From the NCBI RefSeq assembly GCF_003182155.1, contig NZ_QGTG01000001.1:2128681-2192680 (forward strand): a stretch of DNA of 64,000 nucleotides. The letters are read 5' to 3'. The notes beneath the pieces are model-generated. The model ran no database searches and had not been told where the DNA came from. It saw only the letters and a program-made list of their open reading frames with translations. The stretch is from Chitinophaga sp. S165. Its GTDB lineage: Bacteria; Bacteroidota; Bacteroidia; Chitinophagales; Chitinophagaceae. Shown here in pieces: positions 28,301 to 37,257 of the stretch; the stretch's first letter is position 1; every line of letters begins with the position of its first letter. The position numbers and the translations under genes were made by a program.

Positions 28301-30163
28301 GGCTATAAACAGGAAACAAGTGACGCCACCTTCTCGGTAAGGTCGGAAAATAAGGGTAAAAACTTCTTTGCTGAGGGGCTGGTAGGTGTTTCTGAAACCA
28401 ATAACAGACTGGAAGCGAACGTTGAACTGAACGGTACATCGCTCAGTGTGCTGGACCGTTTTGTAAGCGATTATGTGACAGACCTGAAAGGGATGGTTTC
28501 GGGTAAACTGGCGATAGCCGGTACCACCAAACAGCCTTCGGTGCATGGGAACCTGCGGGCAGACAGTGTAGGCGTGAAAGTTTTGTACCTGGGTACGCAT
28601 TATACGATCCCCCGTCTTAACCTGAACATAGACGATAATCTCATCGAGTTCGGAAACTTCTTTATCGTAGATAAGAATAACAGCCGGGCCACTGCCAGTG
28701 GTTATATTTCGCATGACCATTTCAATAACCTCAACTTTGACTTTGACGTTACCGCCCGCAATTTTGTGTTCCTGAATACGGGTGCGGCAGACAGCGATCT
28801 GTTTTACGGGAATGTTATTGCCGATGGTAAGGTTTATTTCTCAGGTCCGCTGAACGACCTGCAACTGCGTATACAGGCGAGGCCGGGCAGGACCACGCAC
28901 TTCTATCTGCCATTGTCAGACAGTAAGGACATTGGCCGGTCAGATTACATCACGTTCAAGTCTTATGGGACCGAGATGAAAGATGACAAGAAGAAAAAGA
29001 AGGATAACGTAAAACTGAATGTGAAACTGGATATTACCGCTACTCCTGACGCGCAGATCGATGTGATCATGGACGCGGCCTCCGGTGATATGATCTCTGC
29101 AAACGGTACCGGTAACCTGCAGATCCAGGTGAATACAGAGGGCGACTTTAACATGTTCGGTAATTATGAGATCAATAACGGGTCTTATAACTTCACCCTG
29201 CAAAGACTTACCAGCTGGAAGTTTGACATTGACAAGAACAGTTCCATTACCTGGAACGGAGATCCCACAGAAGCTAAAGTGGACATCCACGCCAAGTATC
29301 ATCTGTCTAAAGTAAGTTTATACAACCTGGTGGGTAGTGCCTCTACGGCAGGCGATAAACTGGCTACCCGTACAGAAACGGTAGATATCCTTATCAACCT
29401 CCGGAATGAGCTGATGAAGCCGGATATCACTTATGAGATCAAACTGCCGGAAGTAGGCTCCCTTGCTTACGAAAGCGGTGTTGCTGCCAAACTGAGAGAG
29501 ATCAACCAGGACCAGAACAAGGCCCTGCAACAAATGGCTGGTTTGCTGCTATTCAACCAGTTCCTGCCGGAAGACCCTAACTCGGCCGGGGCAGCCAGCG
29601 TGACAACCACAGGTAAGAATAGTGTGGGACAGGCGTTGAGTGCGCAGGCATCGGCAATTCTGAACAACATTACCGGCGCCCTGTTGAAGAACAGCGGTAT
29701 TGGTATCAATGTAAACTACAGGGCATATAATATTGGTAGCCAGGACAATGCATCCCTTGACCGTAACCAGGTAAGTGCGGGTGTAACCAGTAACCTTTAT
29801 AATAACAGGATCAGGTTGTATGTGGGCGGGGACTACGACTGGGGTAAGGCCAGTACATCTGCTAATGCCAATCGTTTTGCAGGTGACTTCCGGGCGGAGT
29901 ATCTCTTGACGCCGGAAGGCCGTCTCCGTATCAATGCCTTCAGTAAATCTGATTACGATGTATATAATCTTGTGAACCGTAACAAGGCGGGTCTGGGTAT
30001 ATCTTATGTACGTGAATACAATAAGTTCTCTGAACTGTTCAACGAGCGTAACCGGCGGCGTTTAATTGATTCTTTCAGGAGGGCTGAATTTATCCGGCAG
30101 GAAGAAATTGAGCGGAAACAGCGTGAAAAGGAGGACAGTGTAAGGAGAAAAACCGAAGATTAA
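25340..30163 (+). CDS. tamB: TamB-like inner-membrane-anchored translocation/assembly protein
   Basis: About 1,600 residues, matching TamB/AsmA-like giants. A single N-terminal membrane helix is followed by a very long repetitive beta-strand region and a C-terminal TamB (DUF490) domain (~1,150-1,560), which includes GNLQIQVNTEGDFNMFGNYEI and the MAGLLLFNQFLPEDP segment. The last ~30 residues are highly charged. TamB bridges the envelope, and recent work links the family to phospholipid transport. No ATG precedes the helix. A GTG at 25367 starts inside the helix and would lose the basic KKVRK stretch. The CTG at 25340, or ATT at 25325, gives a normal anchor. The in-frame stop upstream is at 25304. 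Confidence 0.85.
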   Translation: MKKVRKIITVIFLSLLGLVILIGVLVNIPVVQNFLVHQATERLSEQLRTKVEIEHVNIRLFNSLRLEGTLIEDRHKDTLLYARVLQLRITDWFFFQDKPVIKFIGLEDADVNLVRHRNDSVWNYQFIIDEFSAPPDTTRKPQKGSGGVAFDLRKTDLRNVRINQIDAWIGEDMRVAAKRIYVDAKNIDLNQHNIDIQEMTLDKPTFIISRYPASPLRKKRPAPPAAPLTDTAAIPALRWNSANWKLLVKEMSIKDGTFGVDDLEDPTPVQAGHFAPNHIRFNSIDLSLSNTSLVKDSILGDLTMNTKERSGFEVKKLTARFKMSPVEMEFSHMDLLTNRSHLRDYYTMQYADISDMNGYVDEVYMRAHIVNSTLHSDDIAYFAPELSDWKREITLSGDARGPVSNLKATNIQLQSGTTTSLKGGLEMRGLPDINDTYIDFTAEELLTTGADIISIAPEMKNMDPLQLDRLTNIRFTGTFTGFVNDFVAYGKFQTNLGNLNSDINFKTNRDVPVYSGSLTTDAFNVGTLLNVPELSTISLSAKLNGEGFNFKTLKADVDADVRQITLNGYDYTNIKTKGDMNRKFFNGSLTVNDPNLDMDFAGTIDFNDSVPVFDFDSDIRHANLRSLKMTRDSIVMQAKMALNFAGDNIDNFNGSARVYNVSLFKDQRRLEFDSLNVSTHLENNVKVLAIQGSEIGGYVKGNYSFMQLPDAFRLLLNKYYPSYFPDAPKANIQQDFSFAFQLGQVDKLIRGFSKDISGFDNSTVEGALNTISGNLALNVNVPLASYRNYHFEGLQLKSTGTFDKIDISTSITKVSSGDRVWLQHPLILANSGRDTSYIKVDLQAVDSSSLDGFYARVITVADGVKVSFLNSAFTVNERQWNVTPGNEIYWSKDFLTIHNLQVTRNEQSITVETNEFNPDESKFIVNLKNLNLSDVIPYQLTSMRIEGFANGNINISDPTHNLDIESLITFSELRIDNDSIGLVAFEGGYKQETSDATFSVRSENKGKNFFAEGLVGVSETNNRLEANVELNGTSLSVLDRFVSDYVTDLKGMVSGKLAIAGTTKQPSVHGNLRADSVGVKVLYLGTHYTIPRLNLNIDDNLIEFGNFFIVDKNNSRATASGYISHDHFNNLNFDFDVTARNFVFLNTGAADSDLFYGNVIADGKVYFSGPLNDLQLRIQARPGRTTHFYLPLSDSKDIGRSDYITFKSYGTEMKDDKKKKKDNVKLNVKLDITATPDAQIDVIMDAASGDMISANGTGNLQIQVNTEGDFNMFGNYEINNGSYNFTLQRLTSWKFDIDKNSSITWNGDPTEAKVDIHAKYHLSKVSLYNLVGSASTAGDKLATRTETVDILINLRNELMKPDITYEIKLPEVGSLAYESGVAAKLREINQDQNKALQQMAGLLLFNQFLPEDPNSAGAASVTTTGKNSVGQALSAQASAILNNITGALLKNSGIGINVNYRAYNIGSQDNASLDRNQVSAGVTSNLYNNRIRLYVGGDYDWGKASTSANANRFAGDFRAEYLLTPEGRLRINAFSKSDYDVYNLVNRNKAGLGISYVREYNKFSELFNERNRRRLIDSFRRAEFIRQEEIERKQREKEDSVRRKTED

Positions 30164-30170
30164 GTGTCTT

Positions 30171-30214
30171 GCTTGTTCGACGCGTCTTCGACGCTTGTTC
30201 GACGCTTGTTCGAC
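30171..30214. repeat. Four tandem 11-bp repeats
   Basis: GCTTGTTCGAC occurs at 30171-30181, 30193-30203 and 30204-30214. A copy with two changes (GCGTCTTCGAC) lies at 30182-30192. The array directly abuts, and overlaps by 3 bp, the 64-bp palindrome that follows. Confidence 0.9.
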
Positions 30215-30275
30215 CATGATATAAAAGAAAAAGGAATCAGTTCGAACTGATTCCTTTTTCTTTTATATCATGGTC
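30212..30275. terminator. 64-bp perfect palindrome between convergent tamB and ribBA
   Basis: Bases 30212-30243 are exactly complementary to 30244-30275, with no mismatch and no spacer. Both arms contain A/T runs near the ends (AAAAGAAAAAGG / CCTTTTTCTTTT). The palindrome sits 48 bp after the tamB stop and 7 bp before the ribBA stop. A bidirectional terminator is the simplest reading. Confidence 0.75.
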
Positions 30276-30282
30276 TGAAAGA

Positions 30283-31485
30283 TCAACCTTTCAGGATCTC
30301 ATGGCCCAGCTTATCGCGTTTGGTCTTGAGATAGAATTCGTTATGTGGATTAGGACGTACTTCGATCGGTACATTTTCCACCACTTCGAGGCCATAACCC
30401 TTTAATCCGGCCCGTTTACGGGGATTATTGGTAATCAGGCGCATTTTGGTAATGTTCAGATGGCGCAGGATCTGTGCTCCTACTCCATAGTCGCGTTCGT
30501 CCATTTTGAAACCCAGCTCCAGGTTTGCCTGTACGGTATCCCTGCCATCTTCCTGCAGCTTGTAGGCTTTCAGTTTATTCAGCAGACCGATACCACGGCC
30601 TTCCTGGTTCATGTAGAGGATCAGGCCTTTGCCTTCACGTTCTACCATTTCCATGGCCTTGTGTAACTGCTCACCGCAATCGCAGCGAAGCGAGTGCAGG
30701 ATATCGCCGGTTACGCAGGAGGAGTGGATACGAACCAGCACAGGTTCTCCTTTTTCCCATGAGCCTTTTTTCAAGGCCATGTGCAGGTCTCCGGAGTTCA
30801 GCTGTTTGAAAGCCACCAGTTCGAAATCGCCGTATGCGGTAGGCATGTGAACGGTTACCTGTTCTTCGATCAGGGTTTCCTTTTCGAGGCGGTATTCGAT
30901 CAGGTCTTTTATGGAGATGAGCTTCAGGTCGAATTGGTTGGCAATTTCCCGCAGTTCCGGCAGACGGGCCATTGAACCATCTTCATTCATGATCTCGACC
31001 AGTACGCCGGCAGGTTCAAAACCGGCCAGTCTGGCCAGGTCTATCGTTGCTTCTGTGTGGCCGGTACGACGCAGTACGCCGCCGCTTTTTGCCTTTAGGG
31101 GAAAGATATGACCGGGTTTTCCCAGTTCTTCCGGACGTGTATTGGGATCGATCAGTGCCTGAACCGTTTTGGCGCGGTCATGGGCAGAGATGCCGGTGGT
31201 GCAGCCGTGACCCAGAAGGTCCACAGACACGGTAAATGGTGTTTGGTGCAGGGCGGTGTTGTCACGCACCATCATCTCCAGTTTCAATTCATCGCAACGT
31301 TCTTCTACCAGTGGTGCACATATTAAACCACGGCCGTAACGGCTCATAAAATTGATGATCTCGGGAGTTACATTCCTCGCTGCTGTGATGAAATCGCCCT
31401 CATTTTCTCTATCCTCGTCATCTACGACTATTACCAGCTTACCGTTCCTGATATCTTCTATGGCTGATTCTATTGTATCTAGCAT
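30283..31485 (-). CDS. ribBA: Bifunctional 3,4-dihydroxy-2-butanone-4-phosphate synthase / GTP cyclohydrolase II
   Basis: 400 residues. The N-terminal RibB domain (1-~205) has the acidic [10 protein letters not shown] motif and the [14 protein letters not shown] segment. It makes the 4-carbon riboflavin precursor from ribulose 5-phosphate. The C-terminal RibA domain (~207-400) has the zinc site C-x10-C-x-C ([14 protein letters not shown]), NQEGRGIGL and a full GTP-binding region, so both activities look intact. No FMN riboswitch is visible upstream, and a TAACTTTG promoter box lies close to the ATG. Convergent with tamB. Confidence 0.95.
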   Translation of the reverse strand: MLDTIESAIEDIRNGKLVIVVDDEDRENEGDFITAARNVTPEIINFMSRYGRGLICAPLVEERCDELKLEMMVRDNTALHQTPFTVSVDLLGHGCTTGISAHDRAKTVQALIDPNTRPEELGKPGHIFPLKAKSGGVLRRTGHTEATIDLARLAGFEPAGVLVEIMNEDGSMARLPELREIANQFDLKLISIKDLIEYRLEKETLIEEQVTVHMPTAYGDFELVAFKQLNSGDLHMALKKGSWEKGEPVLVRIHSSCVTGDILHSLRCDCGEQLHKAMEMVEREGKGLILYMNQEGRGIGLLNKLKAYKLQEDGRDTVQANLELGFKMDERDYGVGAQILRHLNITKMRLITNNPRKRAGLKGYGLEVVENVPIEVRPNPHNEFYLKTKRDKLGHEILKG

Positions 31486-31508
31486 AGCGCTTTATTAAAG
31501 TTGATTTG

Positions 31509-31516
31509 CAAAGTTA
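31509..31516 (-). promoter_or_regulatory. -7 box TAACTTTG of ribBA
   Basis: Exact TAnnTTTG match on the minus strand. The predicted start near 31504 gives a leader of ~19 nt, too short for a riboswitch. Confidence 0.55.
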
Positions 31517-31579
31517 TGGTAAAAATAGCACCCCACCCTCTCCTATCTACTTACTTAAATATCACTGCCCATATATGAC

Positions 31580-31623
31580 ATTAAACCATATAAGCATCTG
31601 GGTCGATAAGTATATGGTTTAAT
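31580..31623. promoter_or_regulatory. 13-bp inverted repeat, possible operator
   Basis: ATTAAACCATATA (31580-31592) and its exact reverse complement (31611-31623) flank an 18-bp spacer. The half-sites are about 31 bp apart centre to centre, or three helical turns. This would suit a dimeric or tetrameric regulator acting on the TonB receptor gene or ribBA. Confidence 0.5.
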
Positions 31624-31854
31624 ACCGTACGCTGCAATATTCTAAGTATTTCAAAGATATTTTATTCGATTTTTTAGAATTTCTGGGGCTAATTCTTGAA
31701 CAAACTCAACGAAATGCCTGTTTAAACTAGTGGCTATCCAAAATAACATCCTCGGAAACTAATATAGTCAATCGCTTAACAATTTGTTAATTTCTAGTTA
31801 AAATCTGTAAAACTTTATTCGCCACCTTTGCGTCATAAATCAAATCGCTCATTT

Positions 31855-34800
31855 ATGGGATTTAAAAGATTACTCTCTACATTCATTGTCCTGTTCATCG
31901 CATTTCATTCCTATGCCCAGGTTACAACCAGTAGCATGGTCGGTAAGATCTCCGGACCAGCGAATGAAGCCCTGCCTGGTGCAACTGTTGTTGTGATCCA
32001 TGTACCTACCGGTTCAAAATATGGTACAACTACTGATGTGCAAGGTTACTACAGGATCCCCAACATGAACGTTGGCGGACCGTACAAAGTGACAGCTTCT
32101 TATATCGGCTATACAGAGTTCAGCCAGGGAGATATTTTCCTTGCGCTTGGCCAGCCATTCAGATTAAACATGAAACTGGGAGAAAAAGCCCAGGATATTA
32201 AAGAAGTGCAGATTGTAGCACAGAGAAGCGGCGGCGTGTTCAACTCCAGCCGTAAAGGTGCGCAAACAGTACTGAACCGTTCACAGATCGAGTCATTGCC
32301 TACTGTGGGCAGGAACCTGACCGACTTCGTACGTTTAACGCCACAGGCGAAACTGACGAAAGACGGTAGCGGTAACCAGACTATCTCCATCGCGGGTACC
32401 AGCAACAAGTATAATGCTACTTTCGTAGATGGCGCCGTACAGAATGATGTATTCGGTCTGGCAGAAAATGGTACGAACGGTGGGCAGATCGGTATCTCTC
32501 CGTTCAGCATTGATATCATCGACCAGTTTAACATCAACGTATCTCCATTCGACGTAAAACAGGGTGGTTTTGCCGGTGGCGCTATCAACGCCGTTACCAG
32601 AAGCGGTACTAACGAGGTAGAAGGTTCAGCTTACTATTTCGTACGTAACCAAAGCCTGGCAGGTAAAACACCTAATAAAGATGAGAGCAAGAGAACTAAA
32701 CTCGCTGATTTCTCTTCTAAAACCTATGGTGCTCGTTTAGGTGGCCCGATCATTAAGAACAAACTGTTCTACTTCGTTAACGCCGAGTGGCAGAAGGAAA
32801 ACCGTCCACAGCCATTTACATATGAAACGTATGCGAACGGTCCGGGCGCTGTTCATGCAACACAGCAGCAGCTGGCTCAACTTGCAGATAAACTGAGAAC
32901 AGCAGGTTATGATCCGGGGGGTTATGAAACTGTTGACAACTCGCTTGATGGCCGCAAGTTTTTCGCAAGACTTGACTGGAATATTAACGAGTCTAACAAA
33001 TTCACCATCCGTCACCAATATACACACGGCGAAAGTATCAGCCCAGGCAAATCCAGCGCTACTACCATCACGTTTGCCAACAAGGGTATTCTCTTCCCAT
33101 CTACCACCAACGCTACTACTGCTGAATTGAAAAGCCAGTTCGGCAACAGGGCATCCAACTCCCTGCTGGTAGGTGCGAACTTTGTAAGGGACGACCGTAA
33201 CATTACCGGCTCCCCATATACATCCGTATTCATTACTCAGGAGTCCATCAGCTTTGGTACAGAAGAATTCTCTGTTGCCAACCTGTTGAAACAGAACGTG
33301 TTCACCCTGACTGATAACCTGGAACTGTACAGAGGTAAGCATACAATCTCGCTGGGAACAAGTAATGAGTTCTATAATATGACGAATGTGTTTATTCGTC
33401 AGAACTACGGTTCTTATACTTTTGCAAACCTGGATGATTTCATGAACGATGCATCTCCTGTTCAGTACCAGCGTTCATTCTCTGCTGTAGATAAGACTAC
33501 CGGAGATAATACAAATGGCGCTGCTAAGTTCAAGGCGCTACAGCTGGGTATCTATGCACAGGACGATTATCAGGTGAACGACCGCTTACGCTTGTCACTG
33601 GGTATCCGTGCCGACCTGCCTATGCTGCTGGAAAATCCTGCTACCAACGCAGACTTTAACAACACTATTTTACCTGCTGTTGTTAGTGCTGGCAACTGGG
33701 ATATCAAAGGTGCAAAAACAGGTACAAAACCTGATTCTAAAATACTGTTATCTCCACGTATCGCCTTCAACTGGGATGTGAAAGGAGATCAGACAACCCA
33801 GGTACGTGGTGGCGCCGGTATCTTTACCAGTCGTATTCCATTTGTATGGTTGGGTGGTATGTACAACAACAACGGTGTAACACTGGGTGGTATGACCCTG
33901 CGTTACGATCCGACCAAACCGGAATCTCCGACCAACCAACAGATCGATTTCATTTCCGATCCATTTAACCAGCCTAGCATCACGGTAGCGCCGTCAGGAC
34001 AGATCGACCTGTTTGCGAAGGACTTCAAGTTCCCGCAGGTATTCAGGACCAGCCTGGCTGTTGACCAACGTTTACCATGGGGCATGATCGGTACTCTGGA
34101 AGGTATCTACACAAAGAACATCAATAACGTGGTTTATTATAACCTGTCATATATTCCTAGCGGCAACCACGTGACCGGCAATGGTAACGATAACCGTCCG
34201 ATATGGAAGAATGTAGGCAGCGGTGTAAGAGGCACATATACAGACATTATGTATGCTGAGAACACCAGCCAGGGTTATGCATATAACATGACAGCACAGT
34301 TACAGAAATCATTCTATAATGGCTTCAGTGCTGTTGCTTCTTATACCTTTGGCCGTTCTAAATCCATCAATGATGGACAGTCCTCTCAAAACTCATCTCA
34401 ATGGAGGGTAGCAAATGTTAGAGGCCGTAACGACGTTGACCTGGGTTACTCTATCTTCGACGTGGGTTCAAGGATCGTAGCATCTGTAACTTATAAAAAA
34501 GAGTACCTGAAACACCTGGCAACAACAGTATCACTGTATTATACCGGACAATCAGGTGACAGATTCTCTTATAGCTACCGTGATCCTTCTGCGAATATCG
34601 TTGGTGACTACACTACCAGCAGTGACAGAGGCCTCAATCTGATCTATGTGCCTAGAAATGCATCAGATATCAACCTGGTATCTTATACAAGCGGTGGCAA
34701 TACAGTTACTCCAGAACAACAGTGGGCGGCATTGGATGCGTTCATTAGTGGCGATAAATACCTGAACAGCCGTAGAGGTCAATATGCTGAAAAGAATGGC

Positions 34801-35148
34801 ACCCGTGTTCCGTTCACCAATATCTTCGACCTCCACGTAGCACAGGATATCTTCATCGGACAGAAAAATGGTAAACGTCACACAGTTCAGGTTACCTTCG
34901 ATATCTTCAATCTGGGTAACATGATCAATAACGATTGGGGCCGTATCTATTCTACCCGTACAGGTATGAGCTATAACAACTACACCCTGATCGACTTCGT
35001 AGGTTATGCAGCTGATGGCACTACGCCTCAGTTCAACTTTAAAGCACCTGTTAAGAACGATAACAAGACTGTGGCAACCATCGATGATTTCGGTGTACAG
35101 TCAGCACGCTGGCAGGCGCAGCTTGGCTTCCGCTACACTTTCAAATAA
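31855..35148 (+). CDS. Oar-like TonB-dependent receptor with carboxypeptidase-regulatory domain
   Basis: About 1,097 residues from the ATG at 31855. An upstream in-frame TTG at 31828 is less likely. The signal peptide ends near FHSYAQV. The CarboxypepD_reg domain (~25-110; LPGATVVVIHVPTGSKYGTTTDVQG) is followed by a plug with LPTVGRNLTDFVRLTPQ and NAVTRSGTNEVEGSAYYFVRNQSLAGKTPN, a pattern of Oar-type receptors and not of SusC. The barrel ends WQAQLGFRYTFK. Myxobacterial Oar and its relatives take up or secrete proteins or peptides. No SusD gene follows, and a terminator lies 23 bp after the stop, so it is monocistronic. Confidence 0.9.
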   Translation: MGFKRLLSTFIVLFIAFHSYAQVTTSSMVGKISGPANEALPGATVVVIHVPTGSKYGTTTDVQGYYRIPNMNVGGPYKVTASYIGYTEFSQGDIFLALGQPFRLNMKLGEKAQDIKEVQIVAQRSGGVFNSSRKGAQTVLNRSQIESLPTVGRNLTDFVRLTPQAKLTKDGSGNQTISIAGTSNKYNATFVDGAVQNDVFGLAENGTNGGQIGISPFSIDIIDQFNINVSPFDVKQGGFAGGAINAVTRSGTNEVEGSAYYFVRNQSLAGKTPNKDESKRTKLADFSSKTYGARLGGPIIKNKLFYFVNAEWQKENRPQPFTYETYANGPGAVHATQQQLAQLADKLRTAGYDPGGYETVDNSLDGRKFFARLDWNINESNKFTIRHQYTHGESISPGKSSATTITFANKGILFPSTTNATTAELKSQFGNRASNSLLVGANFVRDDRNITGSPYTSVFITQESISFGTEEFSVANLLKQNVFTLTDNLELYRGKHTISLGTSNEFYNMTNVFIRQNYGSYTFANLDDFMNDASPVQYQRSFSAVDKTTGDNTNGAAKFKALQLGIYAQDDYQVNDRLRLSLGIRADLPMLLENPATNADFNNTILPAVVSAGNWDIKGAKTGTKPDSKILLSPRIAFNWDVKGDQTTQVRGGAGIFTSRIPFVWLGGMYNNNGVTLGGMTLRYDPTKPESPTNQQIDFISDPFNQPSITVAPSGQIDLFAKDFKFPQVFRTSLAVDQRLPWGMIGTLEGIYTKNINNVVYYNLSYIPSGNHVTGNGNDNRPIWKNVGSGVRGTYTDIMYAENTSQGYAYNMTAQLQKSFYNGFSAVASYTFGRSKSINDGQSSQNSSQWRVANVRGRNDVDLGYSIFDVGSRIVASVTYKKEYLKHLATTVSLYYTGQSGDRFSYSYRDPSANIVGDYTTSSDRGLNLIYVPRNASDINLVSYTSGGNTVTPEQQWAALDAFISGDKYLNSRRGQYAEKNGTRVPFTNIFDLHVAQDIFIGQKNGKRHTVQVTFDIFNLGNMINNDWGRIYSTRTGMSYNNYTLIDFVGYAADGTTPQFNFKAPVKNDNKTVATIDDFGVQSARWQAQLGFRYTFK

Positions 35149-35170
35149 TCGAAGCTATTTATAAAGTAAG

Positions 35171-35202
35171 AAGGGCTGGTCATAATGATCAGCCCTTTTT
35201 TG
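35171..35202 (+). terminator. Intrinsic terminator after the Oar-like receptor
   Basis: AAGGGCTGGTCA (35171-35182) pairs with TGATCAGCCCTT (35186-35197) with one G-U pair and a 3-nt loop, followed by a T-run. Confidence 0.88.
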
Positions 35203-35276
35203 TTGGCGTCATTCACTACTCATTTGTTAAACATCCGTTTATACGGCGTTACACTTTTTTCATTATATTTATAACG

Positions 35277-35984
35277 ATGCAGGAACAACATTACAAATGG
35301 CATTCCCCACACCTGGGCCATGAATTTGAAATGCTGGTGTACGGAGATGAGGGATATCCGCTGATACTCTTTCCGACATCTATGGGCCGGCATCATGAAC
35401 ACAGGGACAATGGACTGATACAAGCCTTACAATGGTTTACAGACAATCAATTGATCAGGATCTACTGTCCTAACAGTGTGGATACCAACAGCTGGTACAA
35501 TTCACATATCTCACCGGCACAAAGAGCCCTCAATCATATCAGGTATGACCGTATGCTTCGCGAGGAAGTACTGGAAAAAGTGACAATGGAAACAGGCGTT
35601 CACCGTGTAGCAGTGGCAGGCTGCAGTTTCGGCGGTTACCATGCCGCTAATTTTGCCTTCCGCTATCCGGAAAGAGTATCCTACCTGTTCAGCCTTAGTG
35701 GTGTTTTTGATGTTCGCCCAAGACTTAACGGCCATTATGACGACAATGTATATTATCATAATCCGGTGGACTTTATGCCGGATAATCCTCATGAAGCCCT
35801 GTGGCGGATGGGGATCATATTGGGCGTAGCCGAAAAAGACATTACCCGCAGCCAGAATGAAACAATGTCTGGCATCCTTACGAACAAAGGTATTATGCAC
35901 TGGCTGGACGTAAGGCCCAACCGGACGCATGACTGGCCTACATGGCTGGAAATGCTTCCCTACTATCTGTCCCTTATCAAATAG
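35277..35984 (+). CDS. Alpha/beta-hydrolase (esterase-D/EstA-like), first gene of the amide-ligase cluster
   Basis: 235 residues, cytoplasmic. The nucleophile elbow G-C-S-F-G-G holds the catalytic Ser. TSMGRHHEHRD forms the oxyanion region, and the C-terminal RTHDWPTW supplies the His. The architecture is that of the putative-esterase family, as in EstA, S-formylglutathione hydrolase and antigen-85-like folds. It precedes an ATP-grasp ligase by 151 bp and four further ligase/amidotransferase-type genes. Its job may be to cleave or transfer an ester or amide made by that pathway (inference). The 151-bp gap holds small imperfect stems but no clear promoter. Confidence 0.8.
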   Translation: MQEQHYKWHSPHLGHEFEMLVYGDEGYPLILFPTSMGRHHEHRDNGLIQALQWFTDNQLIRIYCPNSVDTNSWYNSHISPAQRALNHIRYDRMLREEVLEKVTMETGVHRVAVAGCSFGGYHAANFAFRYPERVSYLFSLSGVFDVRPRLNGHYDDNVYYHNPVDFMPDNPHEALWRMGIILGVAEKDITRSQNETMSGILTNKGIMHWLDVRPNRTHDWPTWLEMLPYYLSLIK

Positions 35985-36135
35985 GGATATCGACCCCGGT
36001 ACTCCTGTGTATTTCGTAAACGTACAGGACAGCCAACTAGCCCGGGCGGGATGAGAACCGCCGTTGGCGCGAATATTGAGTCTCAAACGCTGCTGTTATA
36101 AACGACGGATAACCAAACAGTAAAACTCTTTACAG

Positions 36136-37245
36136 ATGAAAAAAATAGGACTTCTCTTCGGCCAGGAAAATGGTTTTCCTCAGGCATTTATTGATCGTGT
36201 GAATGAAAAGCAAATAGATGATATCACTGCAGAAGCTGTATCCATCGATAAGGTGTTACAGGGCGTTCCTTCCGGGTATGCAGTTCTTCTTGACCGCATC
36301 TCACAGGATGTTCCTTTCTACCGCACCTGGCTTAAACAAGCGGCGCTGGACGGCACAGCAGTTATTAATAATCCTTTCTGGTGGAGTGCCGACGATAAGT
36401 TCGTCAACAATGAACTGGCCCACAGAACAGGCATACAGGTACCTAAAACGGCACTCATCCCCTCCAGGGAACTACCGCTGAACACCAACGACCAGTCATT
36501 CAGAAACCTGGTGTACCCGTTTGACTGGGATGGTATTTTTGAACATATCGGTTTCCCTGCCTACATGAAACCATATAATGGCGGTGGCTGGAAACATGTG
36601 TATAAAATACATGACCGTGAGGAGTTCTTTGCACAACATGCCCGTACAGGACAGCTGGTAATGATGCTGCAGGAAGAGATCAAGTACGAATCTTACTACC
36701 GCTGTTATTGCATTGGTGGCCGGTATGTACGGGTGATACCCTATGATCCCTACCAGCCGGAAAATCAGCGTTACCTGGCGGAAGACAATGGCGACAGCTC
36801 CTTAATAAATGTAGTTGCCGACCAGGTAGCGAGATTGAACCAGTACCTGGGGTATGACTTCAATTCAGTAGAAATTGCCATCCGTAACGGCGTTCCTTAT
36901 GTGATCGACTTCTGGAACCCTGCGCCTGAAACCAATGAAAAGGTGATCGGTGCTGAGAACTTCGAGTGGGTAGTTGAAACGGCTGCGACCTATGCTATCC
37001 AGCGCGCCCAGCAACAAACACCGGGTACAGACAATCTTACCTGGGGTAATTTCCTTCAGCATGCTATTCAGGGTCAGCAAACAGCCATTGTTCCCGGCGC
37101 CAAAAAGGCCGCTGCTAAAAAGCCAGCCGCTGTATCGCCCGCTAAAACGCCTAAAGATGCAAAACAGGGAAAAGAACCTGAGGGACACGTGGGAGAAATT
37201 CCGGCAAAAAAAACAGTGGCCAAAAAGACTAAAAAGAAAGAATAA
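36136..37245 (+). CDS. ATP-grasp ligase with Lys/Ala-rich histone-H1-like C-terminal tail
   Basis: 369 residues. The ATP-grasp fold (~1-300) shows the nucleotide Lys in FPAYMKPYNGGGWKHVYKI, the LQEEIKYESYYRCY segment and the metal-binding YVIDFWNPAPE (Asp and Asn/Glu). This is typical of RimK/D-Ala-ligase-type enzymes, which form amide bonds from a carboxylate through an acyl phosphate. Residues ~321-369 form a basic tail with 15 Lys in 49, rich in Ala and Pro (AKKAAAKKP, AKKTVAKKTKKKE), resembling bacterial H1-like DNA-binding tails. It could bind nucleic acid or polyanions, or be the target of modification. Neighbours suggest an amidoligase pathway. Confidence 0.82.
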   Translation: MKKIGLLFGQENGFPQAFIDRVNEKQIDDITAEAVSIDKVLQGVPSGYAVLLDRISQDVPFYRTWLKQAALDGTAVINNPFWWSADDKFVNNELAHRTGIQVPKTALIPSRELPLNTNDQSFRNLVYPFDWDGIFEHIGFPAYMKPYNGGGWKHVYKIHDREEFFAQHARTGQLVMMLQEEIKYESYYRCYCIGGRYVRVIPYDPYQPENQRYLAEDNGDSSLINVVADQVARLNQYLGYDFNSVEIAIRNGVPYVIDFWNPAPETNEKVIGAENFEWVVETAATYAIQRAQQQTPGTDNLTWGNFLQHAIQGQQTAIVPGAKKAAAKKPAAVSPAKTPKDAKQGKEPEGHVGEIPAKKTVAKKTKKKE

Positions 37246-37257
37246 CTTTGGTAGCTT

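Larger units (their letters stand above)
31486..31854. other. 369-bp divergent intergenic region (ribBA / TonB receptor)
   Basis: It holds the ribBA -7 box (31509-31516), a 13-bp inverted repeat (31580-31623) and an imperfect -7-like CACCTTTG at 31823-31830 that could start the receptor gene with a ~20-nt leader. No gene is seen in it. Confidence 0.6.

Noticed and set aside
30171..30214. CRISPR array
   Set aside because: The repeats are 11 bp with no spacers, and no cas gene is present.
31486..31540. FMN riboswitch in front of ribBA
   Set aside because: The likely promoter box at 31509-31516 leaves a leader of only ~19 nt, and no conserved riboswitch blocks were seen.
31855..35148. SusC-type receptor of a polysaccharide utilisation locus
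   Set aside because: No SusD gene follows, and the carboxypeptidase-regulatory/plug pattern is Oar-like. The receptor at 17647 has no SusD partner either.
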